Source: Treponema sp. J25 (GTDB lineage Bacteria; Spirochaetota; Spirochaetia; Treponematales; Breznakiellaceae). Taken from it: a DNA stretch of 41,707 bases. The notes beneath the pieces are model-generated. The model saw nothing but the letters and a program-made list of their open reading frames with translations. It was not told the origin of the DNA and did no database searches. Numbering within the stretch: the first letter of the stretch is position 1; the number at the start of each line of letters is the position of its first letter. Positions 8,032 to 16,687 of this stretch are shown here, one piece after another. The stretch lies in NCBI RefSeq assembly GCF_004343725.1, contig NZ_PTQW01000028.1:1-41707 (forward strand), given 5' to 3'. The translations under genes were made by a program, and so were the position numbers.

Positions 8032-8805
8032 ATGATAGGGTTCTTACTAAAGAAGACTTTTTACGATTTGTGGGATAACCTTTTTCGGCTGGTGCTGGTA
8101 AATCTGGGCTTTATCCTTTCTGCGGCCATTCCCTTTGCGCTTCCGATGTTTCTGGAACATATGCCGATTCTGGGAATGGTGCTCCTGGTGGGGGGCATCC
8201 TCTGGCTTTGTATTTACCTGGCGGCCACGGCAATGGTGGTAAAAGAGATTTCGGACTACAAAAGTTTTGGATTCAGTGAGTTCTTTGCCGCCATTCCCCA
8301 TGCGGTGGTGCCCGGGCTTGCCTTCGCGGGGCTGGGGGTACTTGTCTGGCTTCTCGGTTCCACGGCGATCCCTTTTTATTTAAAAATGGGAAACCTGTTG
8401 GGGCTTTTTGCCGCATCCCTCGTTTTCTGGACCCTGGTGGTGGTGATTCTGGCCCTGCAGTTCTTCCTGACTATCCAGGCTCGGCTGGATCGGCGCCTTT
8501 TAAAGGGGCTCAAAAAATCCTTCATCATCTTTTTTGACAATCCTGGGCTCTGCGTTTTTTCTTTTCTCCACAACATAGTAATCCTGGCGATTTCTTTCTT
8601 TCTTGCCTTTCTTGCCCCGGGGCCGGCGGGGATCCTTCTTTTTATGGACGAAGCCCTGAGGCTCAGGCTTCTTAAGTACGACTGGCTCGAAGCACACCCT
8701 GAGGCAGATCGCAAGAAGATCCCCTGGGATGAGCTTTTAGAAGAGGAACGGGAAAAAACGGGAACCCGCTCTCTGCGAAGCTTTATTTTCCCGTGGAAGG
8801 ATTAG
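8032..8805 (+). CDS. Polytopic membrane protein, YesL/DUF624-like
   Basis: 257-residue membrane protein with about five or six hydrophobic helices (roughly residues 19-40, 44-68, 92-112, 120-145 and 172-195) and a charged C-terminal tail (WLEAHPEADRKKIPWDELLEEEREKTG). The start KKTFYDLWDNLFRLVLVN and the later KKSFIIFFDNPGLCVFSF resemble the duplicated layout of YesL/DUF624-type proteins, whose role is unknown, but this is only a resemblance. It is a single gene between divergent glyS and convergent rluA-type genes. The start codon appears to coincide with the transcription start. Confidence 0.75.
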   Translation: MIGFLLKKTFYDLWDNLFRLVLVNLGFILSAAIPFALPMFLEHMPILGMVLLVGGILWLCIYLAATAMVVKEISDYKSFGFSEFFAAIPHAVVPGLAFAGLGVLVWLLGSTAIPFYLKMGNLLGLFAASLVFWTLVVVILALQFFLTIQARLDRRLLKGLKKSFIIFFDNPGLCVFSFLHNIVILAISFFLAFLAPGPAGILLFMDEALRLRLLKYDWLEAHPEADRKKIPWDELLEEEREKTGTRSLRSFIFPWKD

Positions 8806-8901
8806 GTAGGCACCTAAAAAGGGGATACTCCTAAAGGGAAGAAAGCCAGGCATCCGTAGAGGATCTTCTTAATTAGAGGGGAGGCCTTGCTTCACGGCGG
8901 G

Positions 8902-8928
8902 CCCTCAGGGGAGAGGGAGTTTTCTTCT
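8902..8928 (+). terminator. Weak terminator after the membrane protein gene
   Basis: Stem CCCTC/GAGGG with a 6-base loop (8902-8917), followed by AGTTTTCTTCTCTTC. The stem is short and the tract is interrupted. An ACGGCGG/CCGCCGT pair about 50 bases apart also lies here. Nothing gene-like is seen in 8806-8982. Confidence 0.35.
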
Positions 8929-8982
8929 CTTCTACCCGTTTTCTATCCGCCGTGGCCCCGCCCATCCTCTTACTCTTGGCTC

Positions 8983-9858
8983 TCACAAAAACAGAGGACC
9001 TTTATATTCCCTTAACAGGGCCCGCCTGAACTCTGCAGGGGGTGGCACAGAAAATTCCATGGGGGCATGGGTTACAGGATGATAAAAAGAAAGGAGCTCT
9101 GCGTGGAGCAAGAGCCGTTCCTTACCAGGGCTCGGGCGATACCCAGGCTCTTTTGTTCTCCTATATCGGTTATCCTGATGAATGTCCTGGGGGGACCCAG
9201 GGTAACGGTCGGAAACGAGGCCCGACCTTCGAGGGGTCTGCTCTTGAGGGCGATTTCCGTACTTTGTGTCTCCCACCACAGGATAGCCGATAGCCGCAAG
9301 GTGCACCCGAATCTGGTTCTTCCTTCCTGTTTCTAATTCCAGAGAAAGGAGCGTCCTGCGAGGTCCCCGCTGGAGTACTCTCCAGTGGGTCACCGCCTGC
9401 AGCCCCCGCCCCGGCGGAGCTACCACCATTCGACCGTTGCGGTCCTCCATAAGGGGTAGGTCGATAGTTCCTTCTTCGCCCTGGACAACCCCTTCTACCA
9501 CCGCCACATACTGACGACGAATCACCAGTTCATCCCAATGTTCCATAAGGGTCTTTTTTGTTGCCGCCGATTTGGCGAACACCATGACCCCCGACGTGTC
9601 CCGGTCGAGCCGGTGGACCACCGCAACCTGCTGCATCTTGCCCCGGCGGCGCAGGTATTCATTCAGGATCCAGTAGGCTGTCCGGTCCCGCTGTCCGCCG
9701 GCGGCTACCGAAAGGAGCCCTGCGGGCTTATCTACCACAAGGATAGCATCATCTTCGTACAGGATTTTCATCCCCAGGGGCAGCTTCCAGGACCGGGTTT
9801 TCTCTGACGCGGGCCGGCGGGGCCGGTGTGGGTTTTCTCCCCCTTCTGTGTTTTTCAT
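8983..9858 (-). CDS. RluA-family RNA pseudouridine synthase
   Basis: 291-residue enzyme predicted to convert uridine to pseudouridine in rRNA or tRNA. The catalytic motif HRLDRDTSGVMVFAK holds the conserved Asp, and GRKNQIRVHLAAIGYPVVGDTKYG is the second family signature. No S4 RNA-binding domain is present. Two oddities are visible: 28 extra residues before the usual MKILYEDDAILVVDKPAG start, and an insertion of roughly 45 polar residues between KYGN and LLLHAELLSFYHP. The ATG at 9858 overlaps the HAD gene's TGA (ATGA), implying translational coupling, although the internal ATG at the normal start is possible. The target nucleotide cannot be told from sequence. Confidence 0.9.
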   Translation of the reverse strand: MKNTEGGENPHRPRRPASEKTRSWKLPLGMKILYEDDAILVVDKPAGLLSVAAGGQRDRTAYWILNEYLRRRGKMQQVAVVHRLDRDTSGVMVFAKSAATKKTLMEHWDELVIRRQYVAVVEGVVQGEEGTIDLPLMEDRNGRMVVAPPGRGLQAVTHWRVLQRGPRRTLLSLELETGRKNQIRVHLAAIGYPVVGDTKYGNRPQEQTPRRSGLVSDRYPGSPQDIHQDNRYRRTKEPGYRPSPGKERLLLHAELLSFYHPVTHAPMEFSVPPPAEFRRALLREYKGPLFL

Positions 9859-10766
9859 AGCCCTTCCCTGCGAGGACCTCCCCGGGAATCCTCATGGACA
9901 GTGCCAGCGGAATTGCCGATGGAGTTTCTGATGGGACTGCCGCCGGTTGAACTTCCACTGCCACGGCGGAGACTAAGGAGCTGTTCGGCGATTTCGGCAA
10001 ACCCGTCGCCGCCGTCCCGGTTTGCCACAAAGGCGGGCCCGTGTTTTATAAGATGGGTATAGTTTCTGATATTTGCCACCGCGCAGGAAAGGGGAAAGGC
10101 GGCAAACATGGGCTCGTCGTTGGGGGAGTCTCCCACAAAGATCACCTCTTCCTTCCCCTCTGCCGGATCCCAGCCGAACCGTTCGCGCAGAAAATCCCGG
10201 GCCATAGAAAGCTTGTCGTAGTTACCCATCCACATATTTACATGGATTGAGGAAACCTTGGCATGGGCGCCATGGGACCTCGCAAGCTCCGCCACCCGGA
10301 CCGCCGTGTCTAAAGGGAGAACCGGCTCTTCTTCGGCAAAATCCACGGCTATGTCAAAGAGCCTGAAGGGCTGGTCCTTGGCAACCCTGAGCCGTGCATC
10401 AATCTGAAGAACTTCCGTGAGTATGTCCTTTAACCGGGGGTCGCTGTTCCGCACCGCATGAGGATGGAAGTACTGCTTAAGTACCGGAAGGCCCTCACCG
10501 CCTGTGGTGGCTTCCTCCCAGAATACCAGGGCGCCGTTCTCGCCCACCACCGCATCCACCGGCCACTGGCGGGCAATCAGGTCGCACCACCCCGCGGGGC
10601 GGCCCGTGACGGGGATACACCGGAGACCGGCACTGTGGAGGTCCCAAAGGGCCCGATATGCCTCAGGCACTAACTTTCCCTCTTTGGTAAGGGTATCATC
10701 GATATCCATGAGAACATATTTTACTCCCCGGGCCTGGGTATCCGTAAGTTCCTGTATAGGACGCAT
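9855..10766 (-). CDS. HAD-superfamily phosphatase, type IIB
   Basis: 303-residue HAD hydrolase. Motif I is DIDDTLT (nucleophile Asp21, general acid Asp23), motif II is the VTGRPAGW segment and motif IV is GDSPNDEPMFAAF; the C2B cap lies between. These proteins remove phosphate from sugar phosphates such as mannosyl-3-phosphoglycerate or phosphosugars of the Cof type; the exact substrate is open. A low-complexity tail (GSGSSTGGSPIRNSIGNSAG) is unusual and runs into the next gene. GAAGGA precedes the ATG. It lies 10 bases after the protease gene and overlaps the pseudouridine synthase start, so the three form an operon. Confidence 0.85.
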   Translation of the reverse strand: MRPIQELTDTQARGVKYVLMDIDDTLTKEGKLVPEAYRALWDLHSAGLRCIPVTGRPAGWCDLIARQWPVDAVVGENGALVFWEEATTGGEGLPVLKQYFHPHAVRNSDPRLKDILTEVLQIDARLRVAKDQPFRLFDIAVDFAEEEPVLPLDTAVRVAELARSHGAHAKVSSIHVNMWMGNYDKLSMARDFLRERFGWDPAEGKEEVIFVGDSPNDEPMFAAFPLSCAVANIRNYTHLIKHGPAFVANRDGGDGFAEIAEQLLSLRRGSGSSTGGSPIRNSIGNSAGTVHEDSRGGPRREGL

Positions 10767-10776
10767 GGTGATTCCT

Positions 10777-12045
10777 TCAAGTTGTTATTTCTTCAAAGGG
10801 GTGGCTTTTTGTGGCTTTTTCCACCGCCGCAAGGCGCTGGAGCACCGGCGGATGGCTATAATGAAACAGCACATACCAGGGATGCGGATAAAGGTCCGAG
10901 AGGTTCTGCACAAAGAGCTTTTTAAGCGCCCGGCTGTACCACAACGGCGCGGTATGGGCGACCGCAAAGGCATCGGCCTCATACTCAAAACGACGGCTTA
11001 TGGCAAGAAGGATAAGGTTTTCCACCACCGTGATAGGGGTATACAGGATAAAAAAGGCAAACAAATTCAGGTGAACCCCATAGGCTGTCGCCCCTAAGGC
11101 CAAGGAAAGGGATTCGGAAGTAAGTACCAGCGACAGCACCGTGAGGGTAATACAAATAGAAAGGCCTGAAAAAAAGAGATTCCGGCGGACATGGCCTTTT
11201 TTATAGTGACCAATCTCGTGGGCCAGAATGGAAAGAATTTCCTCTGTATCATGTTGTTCAAGAAGGGTGTCAAAAAGAACTATCTTTTTAAAACGGCCAA
11301 GTCCTGAAAAATAGGCATTGCTTTTACGGCTTCGCTTAGAGGCATTCATCACATAGATACCACCGAGGGGAAAGTCCGTCTTAGTCGCCAGGTCGGTAAT
11401 AGCTTCTGTAAGGGGGCCCTCCGGGAGGGGACTAAGCTTATTAAAAAGTGGAACAATCAGGGTGGTATACAAAGAAGAAATGAGTAACACCAGGGCCCAG
11501 AGGGCAAGACCAAAAACTACAGGAAAGAGGGGGCCCAGATGTTCAAAGGTAACATAAAAGAGATACCACACAAGGCTCCCGAAAAGAGCGGTTAGTAACA
11601 ATCCCTTAAGTTCATCGGCAACGAAGGTCCCCCATCGCTTGGTATTAAACCCATAGCGGGCTTCGATGGAAAAATCAAAATAGGCCTTAAAAGGAAGCCC
11701 CAGAACCCAAGAAAACAGGTAGAGAACTCCAAAAAAGAGGAGCCCCCGCCAGAAGGGAGTAACCGCCAGGGTGGTAATCCAGCCATCAAGCCAGCCGGGC
11801 CCTCGGAACAGTAAGAACAAAAGCAGCACGATGAACGACACAAGACCTTCTGCCAGCTGGAACAATTCCTTTTCTCGATTATAGGAAAGAAGGCGGTGAT
11901 ATTGTTCCCTATCGATAAAGCCCTCAAAGGTATTTGGAATCTCCGGTCGAGGATACCGCAGATTGAGCCCATCCACCACAAAGGAAAGACCGTTAAAGGC
12001 CCCATATACCAGAATAAGCACATAAAACCAGAGTTGTGTTTCCAT
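10777..12045 (-). CDS. M48 zinc metalloprotease, Ste24/CAAX type
   Basis: Integral membrane protease of about 422 residues. The N-terminal half has several transmembrane helices (near 5-24, 65-85, 95-120 and 150-200), then SKRSRKSNAYFSG and the zinc-binding HEIGH (His276, Glu277, His280), and the third zinc ligand in RRFEYEADAFAV. This matches bacterial Ste24/CAAX-protease homologues, which take part in membrane protein quality control. An ATG nine bases further upstream is in frame; neither has a convincing Shine-Dalgarno. It opens an operon with the HAD and RluA-type genes and diverges from the cyclase gene across about 100 bases. Confidence 0.88.
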   Translation of the reverse strand: METQLWFYVLILVYGAFNGLSFVVDGLNLRYPRPEIPNTFEGFIDREQYHRLLSYNREKELFQLAEGLVSFIVLLLFLLFRGPGWLDGWITTLAVTPFWRGLLFFGVLYLFSWVLGLPFKAYFDFSIEARYGFNTKRWGTFVADELKGLLLTALFGSLVWYLFYVTFEHLGPLFPVVFGLALWALVLLISSLYTTLIVPLFNKLSPLPEGPLTEAITDLATKTDFPLGGIYVMNASKRSRKSNAYFSGLGRFKKIVLFDTLLEQHDTEEILSILAHEIGHYKKGHVRRNLFFSGLSICITLTVLSLVLTSESLSLALGATAYGVHLNLFAFFILYTPITVVENLILLAISRRFEYEADAFAVAHTAPLWYSRALKKLFVQNLSDLYPHPWYVLFHYSHPPVLQRLAAVEKATKSHPFEEITT

Positions 12046-12130
12046 ACCCCCCATAGTATCACTTTTTTCTTTTTTCGGTGAGCCCTTTGTGTTTTTTACC
12101 AATAGGCTCTCCCTTAAATAAGAGGAGTTG

Positions 12131-12139
12131 TGATACAAT
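12131..12139 (+). promoter_or_regulatory. Extended -10 promoter of the cyclase gene
   Basis: TGATACAAT is an extended -10 (TG, one base, TACAAT at 12134-12139). The predicted start near 12146 leaves only about three untranslated bases before the ATG at 12149. No good -35 is visible, and AGAGGAG at 12121-12127 lies too far upstream to serve as a Shine-Dalgarno. Confidence 0.45.
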
Positions 12140-12148
12140 AAAGCCGAT

Positions 12149-13042
12149 ATGATGATAACAGTGCATCCTTCTGTATGGCGTATAGAAGATCCGGAAACAA
12201 AAAAACAGTACCGGCTTATGTTAATGTTTGAAGACGATGGGACCCTGGTCATTGCCGAAACCTCACAGGAAACACCCCAGATTCTGCATCGGCAACAACT
12301 GAGTACATTTCCTTCGGATAAGGTGGTTCAGGATATTATCGCCGAGGTTCTCCATATCTCTCAGCCGCGGGTTGTTCCTATTAATCCTCATGTAGAACTT
12401 GATGACTCCGCCCTCCAGGGGCTCAAGAAAATGCCCGTGGACATCTTCAATAATGATTACCTGGATGAAATGAAGCCGAGGGCTCTGGTTCTTTGTACCG
12501 ACCTTCGTAATTTTAGCCGCTTTCTCCGGGATTATGAGGAAAGCCGGGTATTCAAGCTTATTAAGGAATTTACCTCTAACTTTCTCTCCTGTGTGAACCA
12601 GTTTGGGTATGGCTGTTCTTACTATAAACTTCTGGGGGATGGGGCCCTCATCATCTGGGATGAAACTACCGAAGACACCATCCGGGAAGCCCTTATGGTG
12701 TTTGACACCTACGTGGAATTTCTTGAAACCGACCTTTTCTGTGAACATCCTCAGCTTGGCTTAGGAGGGTCCCTCGTTTCAGAAACCCTGTATAAATACG
12801 AGATCTCCGCCGAAGCTTCCCAGCTTAAGTATCGGGATTATGTGGGCTACGGGATAAACCTGGCATGCCGCATCCAGGCCTTAGCAGAAAAGAACCAACT
12901 GGTTATCAATAAAAGCCTGGCCCAATCGGGGCTCATCCCCTATACCGAAATAACCCATCCCGCAATCCTGGAAGAACTAAGGCGTCTCAAAGGGCTAAAA
13001 GAAGAGGACCAAGAGATTGTTTATTGTTATCGGAAAGAATAG
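12149..13042 (+). CDS. Class III adenylate cyclase, stand-alone
   Basis: 297-residue soluble protein that probably makes cyclic AMP from ATP. The catalytic homology domain (about 108-260) keeps every key residue: metal ligands Asp118 (CTDLRNFS) and Asp164 (KLLGDG), adenine-selecting Lys160 and Asp230, and transition-state Asn237 and Arg241 (GYGINLACRI). Lys/Asp at the selectivity positions favours ATP over GTP. Residues 1-105 are an unassigned domain with no transmembrane helix or known sensor visible. It is monocistronic, divergent from the M48 gene and convergent with ilvB. A second ATG follows the first directly. The effector pathway is not in this window. Confidence 0.82.
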   Translation: MMITVHPSVWRIEDPETKKQYRLMLMFEDDGTLVIAETSQETPQILHRQQLSTFPSDKVVQDIIAEVLHISQPRVVPINPHVELDDSALQGLKKMPVDIFNNDYLDEMKPRALVLCTDLRNFSRFLRDYEESRVFKLIKEFTSNFLSCVNQFGYGCSYYKLLGDGALIIWDETTEDTIREALMVFDTYVEFLETDLFCEHPQLGLGGSLVSETLYKYEISAEASQLKYRDYVGYGINLACRIQALAEKNQLVINKSLAQSGLIPYTEITHPAILEELRRLKGLKEEDQEIVYCYRKE

Positions 13043-13133
13043 GAGTTAATACGCTTTTTTTGAAAATTTTTCTCCCTATGGTCAGCCTGCCGTAAGACAG
13101 GGTTACTTACCGGAAGAAAGCGTATCATAATCA

Positions 13134-13166
13134 CAAAAAAAAGGCCCCGACCTTTGTCGGAGCCTT
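13134..13166 (-). terminator. Strong terminator of the amino-acid operon
   Basis: Stem AAGGCCCCGA/TCGGAGCCTT (13141-13150 with 13157-13166, one imperfect pair) with a 6-base loop, followed on the minus strand by eight T. It begins 19 bases after the ilvB stop. On the plus strand the hairpin has only a weak T tract, but it may also stop the cyclase transcript. Confidence 0.8.
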
Positions 13167-13184
13167 CTGCAATTTTACCTTCTT

Positions 13185-14906
13185 TTACAGGATTTGTTCG
13201 TCGATAGCCTTGCCACCAGGCACCATGGGGAGCACCTGTTCATCCATGTCGATAATTGCTTCAATCAAGGCGGTATGGCCATCACTGATATTCTTGAGAG
13301 CCTTTTCCAGGGCTGCCACAAAAGATTTTTCATCCTCTGCTCGGTATCCATGGGCGCTATACGCCTCGGCAAGTTTCACAAAGTCCGGTGGCCTATCCAG
13401 GGTGGTCTCGGCATACCGTTCATCATAAAAGAGGGTTTGCCACTGACGCACCATCCCTAACACCCGGTTATTCAAAATCACTATGAGGATAGGTAAGTGA
13501 TAGTTAGCACTGGTTGCAAGTTCCCCACAGTTCATACGGAAGGACCCATCGCCCGTAAAGAGGACCACCGACCGATCCGGATGGGCCCGCTTCGCACCCA
13601 GTGCAAGTCCCATGCCACACCCCATAGTTCCAAGGCCCCCTGAGGTAAGGAAAGAACGGGATTTATTTATAGGATAGAATTGGGCCGCCCACATTTGATG
13701 CTGACCCACATCGGTGGCAACGATAACCTCGGGACCCAGGCGACGGGCAACCTCTTCCATAATAAACCGTGGGTGCAGCGGAACAGGTCGACTATGGGCT
13801 TCGGGAACTATCTTTTTGAGCTCCGCCACATCCCCGTTCCAGTCACTTTCCATTCTTTCAGGTAACTGTTCTAGAAGACTCTGTAACACCACCTTTACGT
13901 CCCCAATAATCCATTGCTCGGAACGGATATTCTTGTTGATTTCCGCAGGATCGATATCAATGTGAAGAATTTTTGCAGAGGGGGCAAATTTATCGGCCCG
14001 GCTTACCACCCGATCGGAGAAGCGGGCCCCGATGGCGATAACCAGGTCTGCCTTCTGGATCGCCTTATTGCTGGCCACGCTTCCGTGCATGCCGATCATA
14101 CCCGTATTCAGGGGATGATCGTGGGGAATGGCCCCCTTTCCCATAAGGCTTAAGGCCACCGGTGCATTCAGCCGTTCCACAAAGGCCCGCAATTCTGTGG
14201 CCGCATCGGCGATATGCACCCCTCCGCCAGCATAGATAAAGGGCCGCTTCGCCTGGGTAATAAGCTGTACCGCCGCCGTTATGTCTTCTTCGGTAAAGGT
14301 CGATCGCTTTGACCGTGCCGAGAGGCGGGCGGCCCGGGCCAGGGCAACGGGGCTCTGGTGTTCTTCGGGAACATGCTGAGAGCGGGGGGTCCACTCGCAG
14401 ACCGCGGCGGTAACGTCCTTAGGGATATCGATTAACACTGGCCCGGGCCGCCCCGAGGCCGCCACGATAAAGGCTTCCCGCACCACTTCGGCCAGGTCCC
14501 GCACATCCTTGACAATCCAGTTGTGCTTGGTAATGGGCATGGTGATGCCCGCAATATCCACCTCCTGGAAACTATCTTTGCCCAAAAGATTGGTGGCCAC
14601 GTTGCCGGTAATCGCCACAATAGGAACCGAATCCATGTAGGCCGTGGCAATGCCGGTTACCAGATTGGTAGCCCCCGGCCCAGAGGTAGCAATACAGACC
14701 CCCACTTTACCGGTGGAGCGGGCATACCCATCCGCCGCATGGGCCGCGTGCTGTTCATGGCTTGTCAGCACATGGCGGATCCGATCCCGATGTTTGTACA
14801 GTTCATCGTAGATAAAAAGAACAGCTCCGCCGGGATACCCAAAGACGGTATCCACCCCCTGTTCTATCAAAGATTCTATTAAAATCCGGGCACCTGTGTA
14901 TTGCAT
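13185..14906 (-). CDS. ilvB: Acetolactate synthase, large catalytic subunit
   Basis: 573-residue thiamine-diphosphate enzyme that condenses two pyruvates to acetolactate (valine, leucine) or pyruvate with 2-oxobutyrate (isoleucine). FGYPGGAVL near 22, catalytic Glu51 in SHEQHAAHAADGYAR, and the ThDP motif GDGSFRMNCGEL are present; the middle domain binds FAD. The ATG at 14906 has AAAGGAGAG and starts two bases after ilvD; a longer frame upstream lies inside ilvD and is not used. The catalytic subunit is the last gene of the operon, while its regulatory partner ilvN is second, an unusual separation by five genes. Confidence 0.95.
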   Translation of the reverse strand: MQYTGARILIESLIEQGVDTVFGYPGGAVLFIYDELYKHRDRIRHVLTSHEQHAAHAADGYARSTGKVGVCIATSGPGATNLVTGIATAYMDSVPIVAITGNVATNLLGKDSFQEVDIAGITMPITKHNWIVKDVRDLAEVVREAFIVAASGRPGPVLIDIPKDVTAAVCEWTPRSQHVPEEHQSPVALARAARLSARSKRSTFTEEDITAAVQLITQAKRPFIYAGGGVHIADAATELRAFVERLNAPVALSLMGKGAIPHDHPLNTGMIGMHGSVASNKAIQKADLVIAIGARFSDRVVSRADKFAPSAKILHIDIDPAEINKNIRSEQWIIGDVKVVLQSLLEQLPERMESDWNGDVAELKKIVPEAHSRPVPLHPRFIMEEVARRLGPEVIVATDVGQHQMWAAQFYPINKSRSFLTSGGLGTMGCGMGLALGAKRAHPDRSVVLFTGDGSFRMNCGELATSANYHLPILIVILNNRVLGMVRQWQTLFYDERYAETTLDRPPDFVKLAEAYSAHGYRAEDEKSFVAALEKALKNISDGHTALIEAIIDMDEQVLPMVPGGKAIDEQIL

Positions 14907-14908
14907 GG

Positions 14909-16651
14909 CTACTCTCCTTTGAATATGGCCCCCTGGGCCGCAGAACTCACCTGGCGGGCATAGCGAGCCAGGTATCCATGGTTCACCTTTGGCGGCGGGG
15001 CCTTCCATTCCTTTCGTCGCCGTTCAATTTCCACCTCATCCACTAAGAGATCGAGCCGGCCCGCCTCAATATCAATCTGAATAGAATCCCCCTCCTGGAT
15101 AAGGGCGATGAGTCCCCCTTCGGCGGCTTCCGGCGATACGTGTCCTATGGCGGCCCCCTTCGTGGCCCCCGAGAAACGACCATCGGTGATAAGGGCCACC
15201 GATGCATCAAGTCCCCGGCCAGCCAGGGCGGCAGTTGGGGCAAGCATCTCCTTCATCCCGGGGCCGCCTTTGGGCCCTTCGTAACGGATTACCACCACAT
15301 CCCCTTCTTTAATTTTGCCCGCCATAATTGCCTCGAAGGCCGCTTCTTCCGAATCAAAAACCCGGGCCGGCCCGCGATGGCGCATCATGTGGGGGGCCAC
15401 CGCACTCTTTTTAACAATGGCCCCATCGGGGGCAAGGTTGCCTCGCAGAGCCATAAGCCCACCGGTGGGTGAATAGGGATTCTCTATGGGACGAATCACC
15501 GCGGGGTTGCGATTATAGGCGGTGCGAATCGCATCCGCGATGGTACCATAGACGGTCTTTGCAGAGGTATCTATCAGGTTTTTCTTCGCCAGTTCCTTCA
15601 GAACCGCCTGTACTCCACCAGCCGCATAAAGGTCTTCAATATGGGTTTGGCTTGCCGGAGCAAGTCGACAGAGGTTTGGGGTTACCGCACTCACCTCGTT
15701 CAATATATCCAGGGTAAGCCGTACCCCCGCTTCGTGGGCAATGGCTGGCAGATGGAGGGCCGTATTGGTTGAACACCCCAGGGCCATATCCAGGGCCAGG
15801 GCGTTGCGGAAGGCCTGTTCTGTCATGATGTCCCGGGGTTTCAGGTTCTGTTCAAGGACCTTCATCACCAGCATGCCCGCCTGCTTGGCAAGACGGATGC
15901 GTTCGGCGTACACCGCGGGGATTGTCCCGTTGCCGGGGAGTCCCATTCCCAAGGCTTCGGTAACACAGTTCATGGAGTTGGCCGTAAACATACCCGCGCA
16001 GGACCCACAGCCGGGGCAGGCATTATTTTCCAGTTCCAGGAGTTCCGCTTCGCTCATCCGGCCGGCCCCTACGGCTCCCACCGCCTCAAATACCGTGGTA
16101 AGGCTTACGGGCCGTCCGGGATTGGCCTGGGCCTCAGGTCCTCCCGCGTTTCCACCAGAAGGGGCTGACGTCGTGGCTGTTCCAGAGGGTACCGGGCCAT
16201 AGGAGCGGCCCGCTAACATGGGCCCACCGGACACAAAGACCGCGGGGATATTGAGCCGGGCCGCGGCCATGAGCATGCCCGGTACAATCTTGTCGCAGTT
16301 GGGGATGTACACCACCGCATCAAAGGCGTGGGCCATTACCATACATTCAATCGAATCAGCAATGAGTTCCCGGGTAACCAGGGAATAACGCATCCCCTCG
16401 TGGCCCATGGCGATTCCGTCACAGACCCCGATAACCGGGAACTCGATAGGTACACCCCCGGCCATACGGATCCCATCGGCTACCGCCCGGGCTACCTTGT
16501 CTAGATGAATGTGGCCCGGTACGATTTCACTCCGCGCTACCGCTACACCGATGAGGGGCCGCTGTAGTTCTTCATCAATAAATCCCATGGATTTAAACAG
16601 GGACCGGTGGGGCGCACGGGCTACCCCTTTCTTTACGGAATCGCTTCTCAT
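14909..16651 (-). CDS. ilvD: Dihydroxy-acid dehydratase
   Basis: 580-residue iron-sulfur enzyme converting dihydroxy-isovalerate and dihydroxy-methylvalerate to the 2-oxo acids. Cluster ligands are in NCDKIVPGM and [36 protein letters not shown] and [23 protein letters not shown] are family signatures. Compared with the usual sequence, a Gly/Ala/Ser/Pro-rich insert of roughly 25-30 residues follows [10 protein letters not shown], before [18 protein letters not shown] precedes the ATG at 16651. It sits between leuB (36-base gap) and ilvB. Confidence 0.95.
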   Translation of the reverse strand: MRSDSVKKGVARAPHRSLFKSMGFIDEELQRPLIGVAVARSEIVPGHIHLDKVARAVADGIRMAGGVPIEFPVIGVCDGIAMGHEGMRYSLVTRELIADSIECMVMAHAFDAVVYIPNCDKIVPGMLMAAARLNIPAVFVSGGPMLAGRSYGPVPSGTATTSAPSGGNAGGPEAQANPGRPVSLTTVFEAVGAVGAGRMSEAELLELENNACPGCGSCAGMFTANSMNCVTEALGMGLPGNGTIPAVYAERIRLAKQAGMLVMKVLEQNLKPRDIMTEQAFRNALALDMALGCSTNTALHLPAIAHEAGVRLTLDILNEVSAVTPNLCRLAPASQTHIEDLYAAGGVQAVLKELAKKNLIDTSAKTVYGTIADAIRTAYNRNPAVIRPIENPYSPTGGLMALRGNLAPDGAIVKKSAVAPHMMRHRGPARVFDSEEAAFEAIMAGKIKEGDVVVIRYEGPKGGPGMKEMLAPTAALAGRGLDASVALITDGRFSGATKGAAIGHVSPEAAEGGLIALIQEGDSIQIDIEAGRLDLLVDEVEIERRRKEWKAPPPKVNHGYLARYARQVSSAAQGAIFKGE

Positions 16652-16687
16652 AGTGCTTCTCCTTCGTATGCCGGCCTGGGCCGGTTT

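Noticed and set aside
14907-15008. N-terminal extension of ilvB
   Set aside because: The upstream in-frame codons lie inside ilvD and have no ribosome site; the ATG at 14906 has AAAGGAGAG and gives the normal family start.
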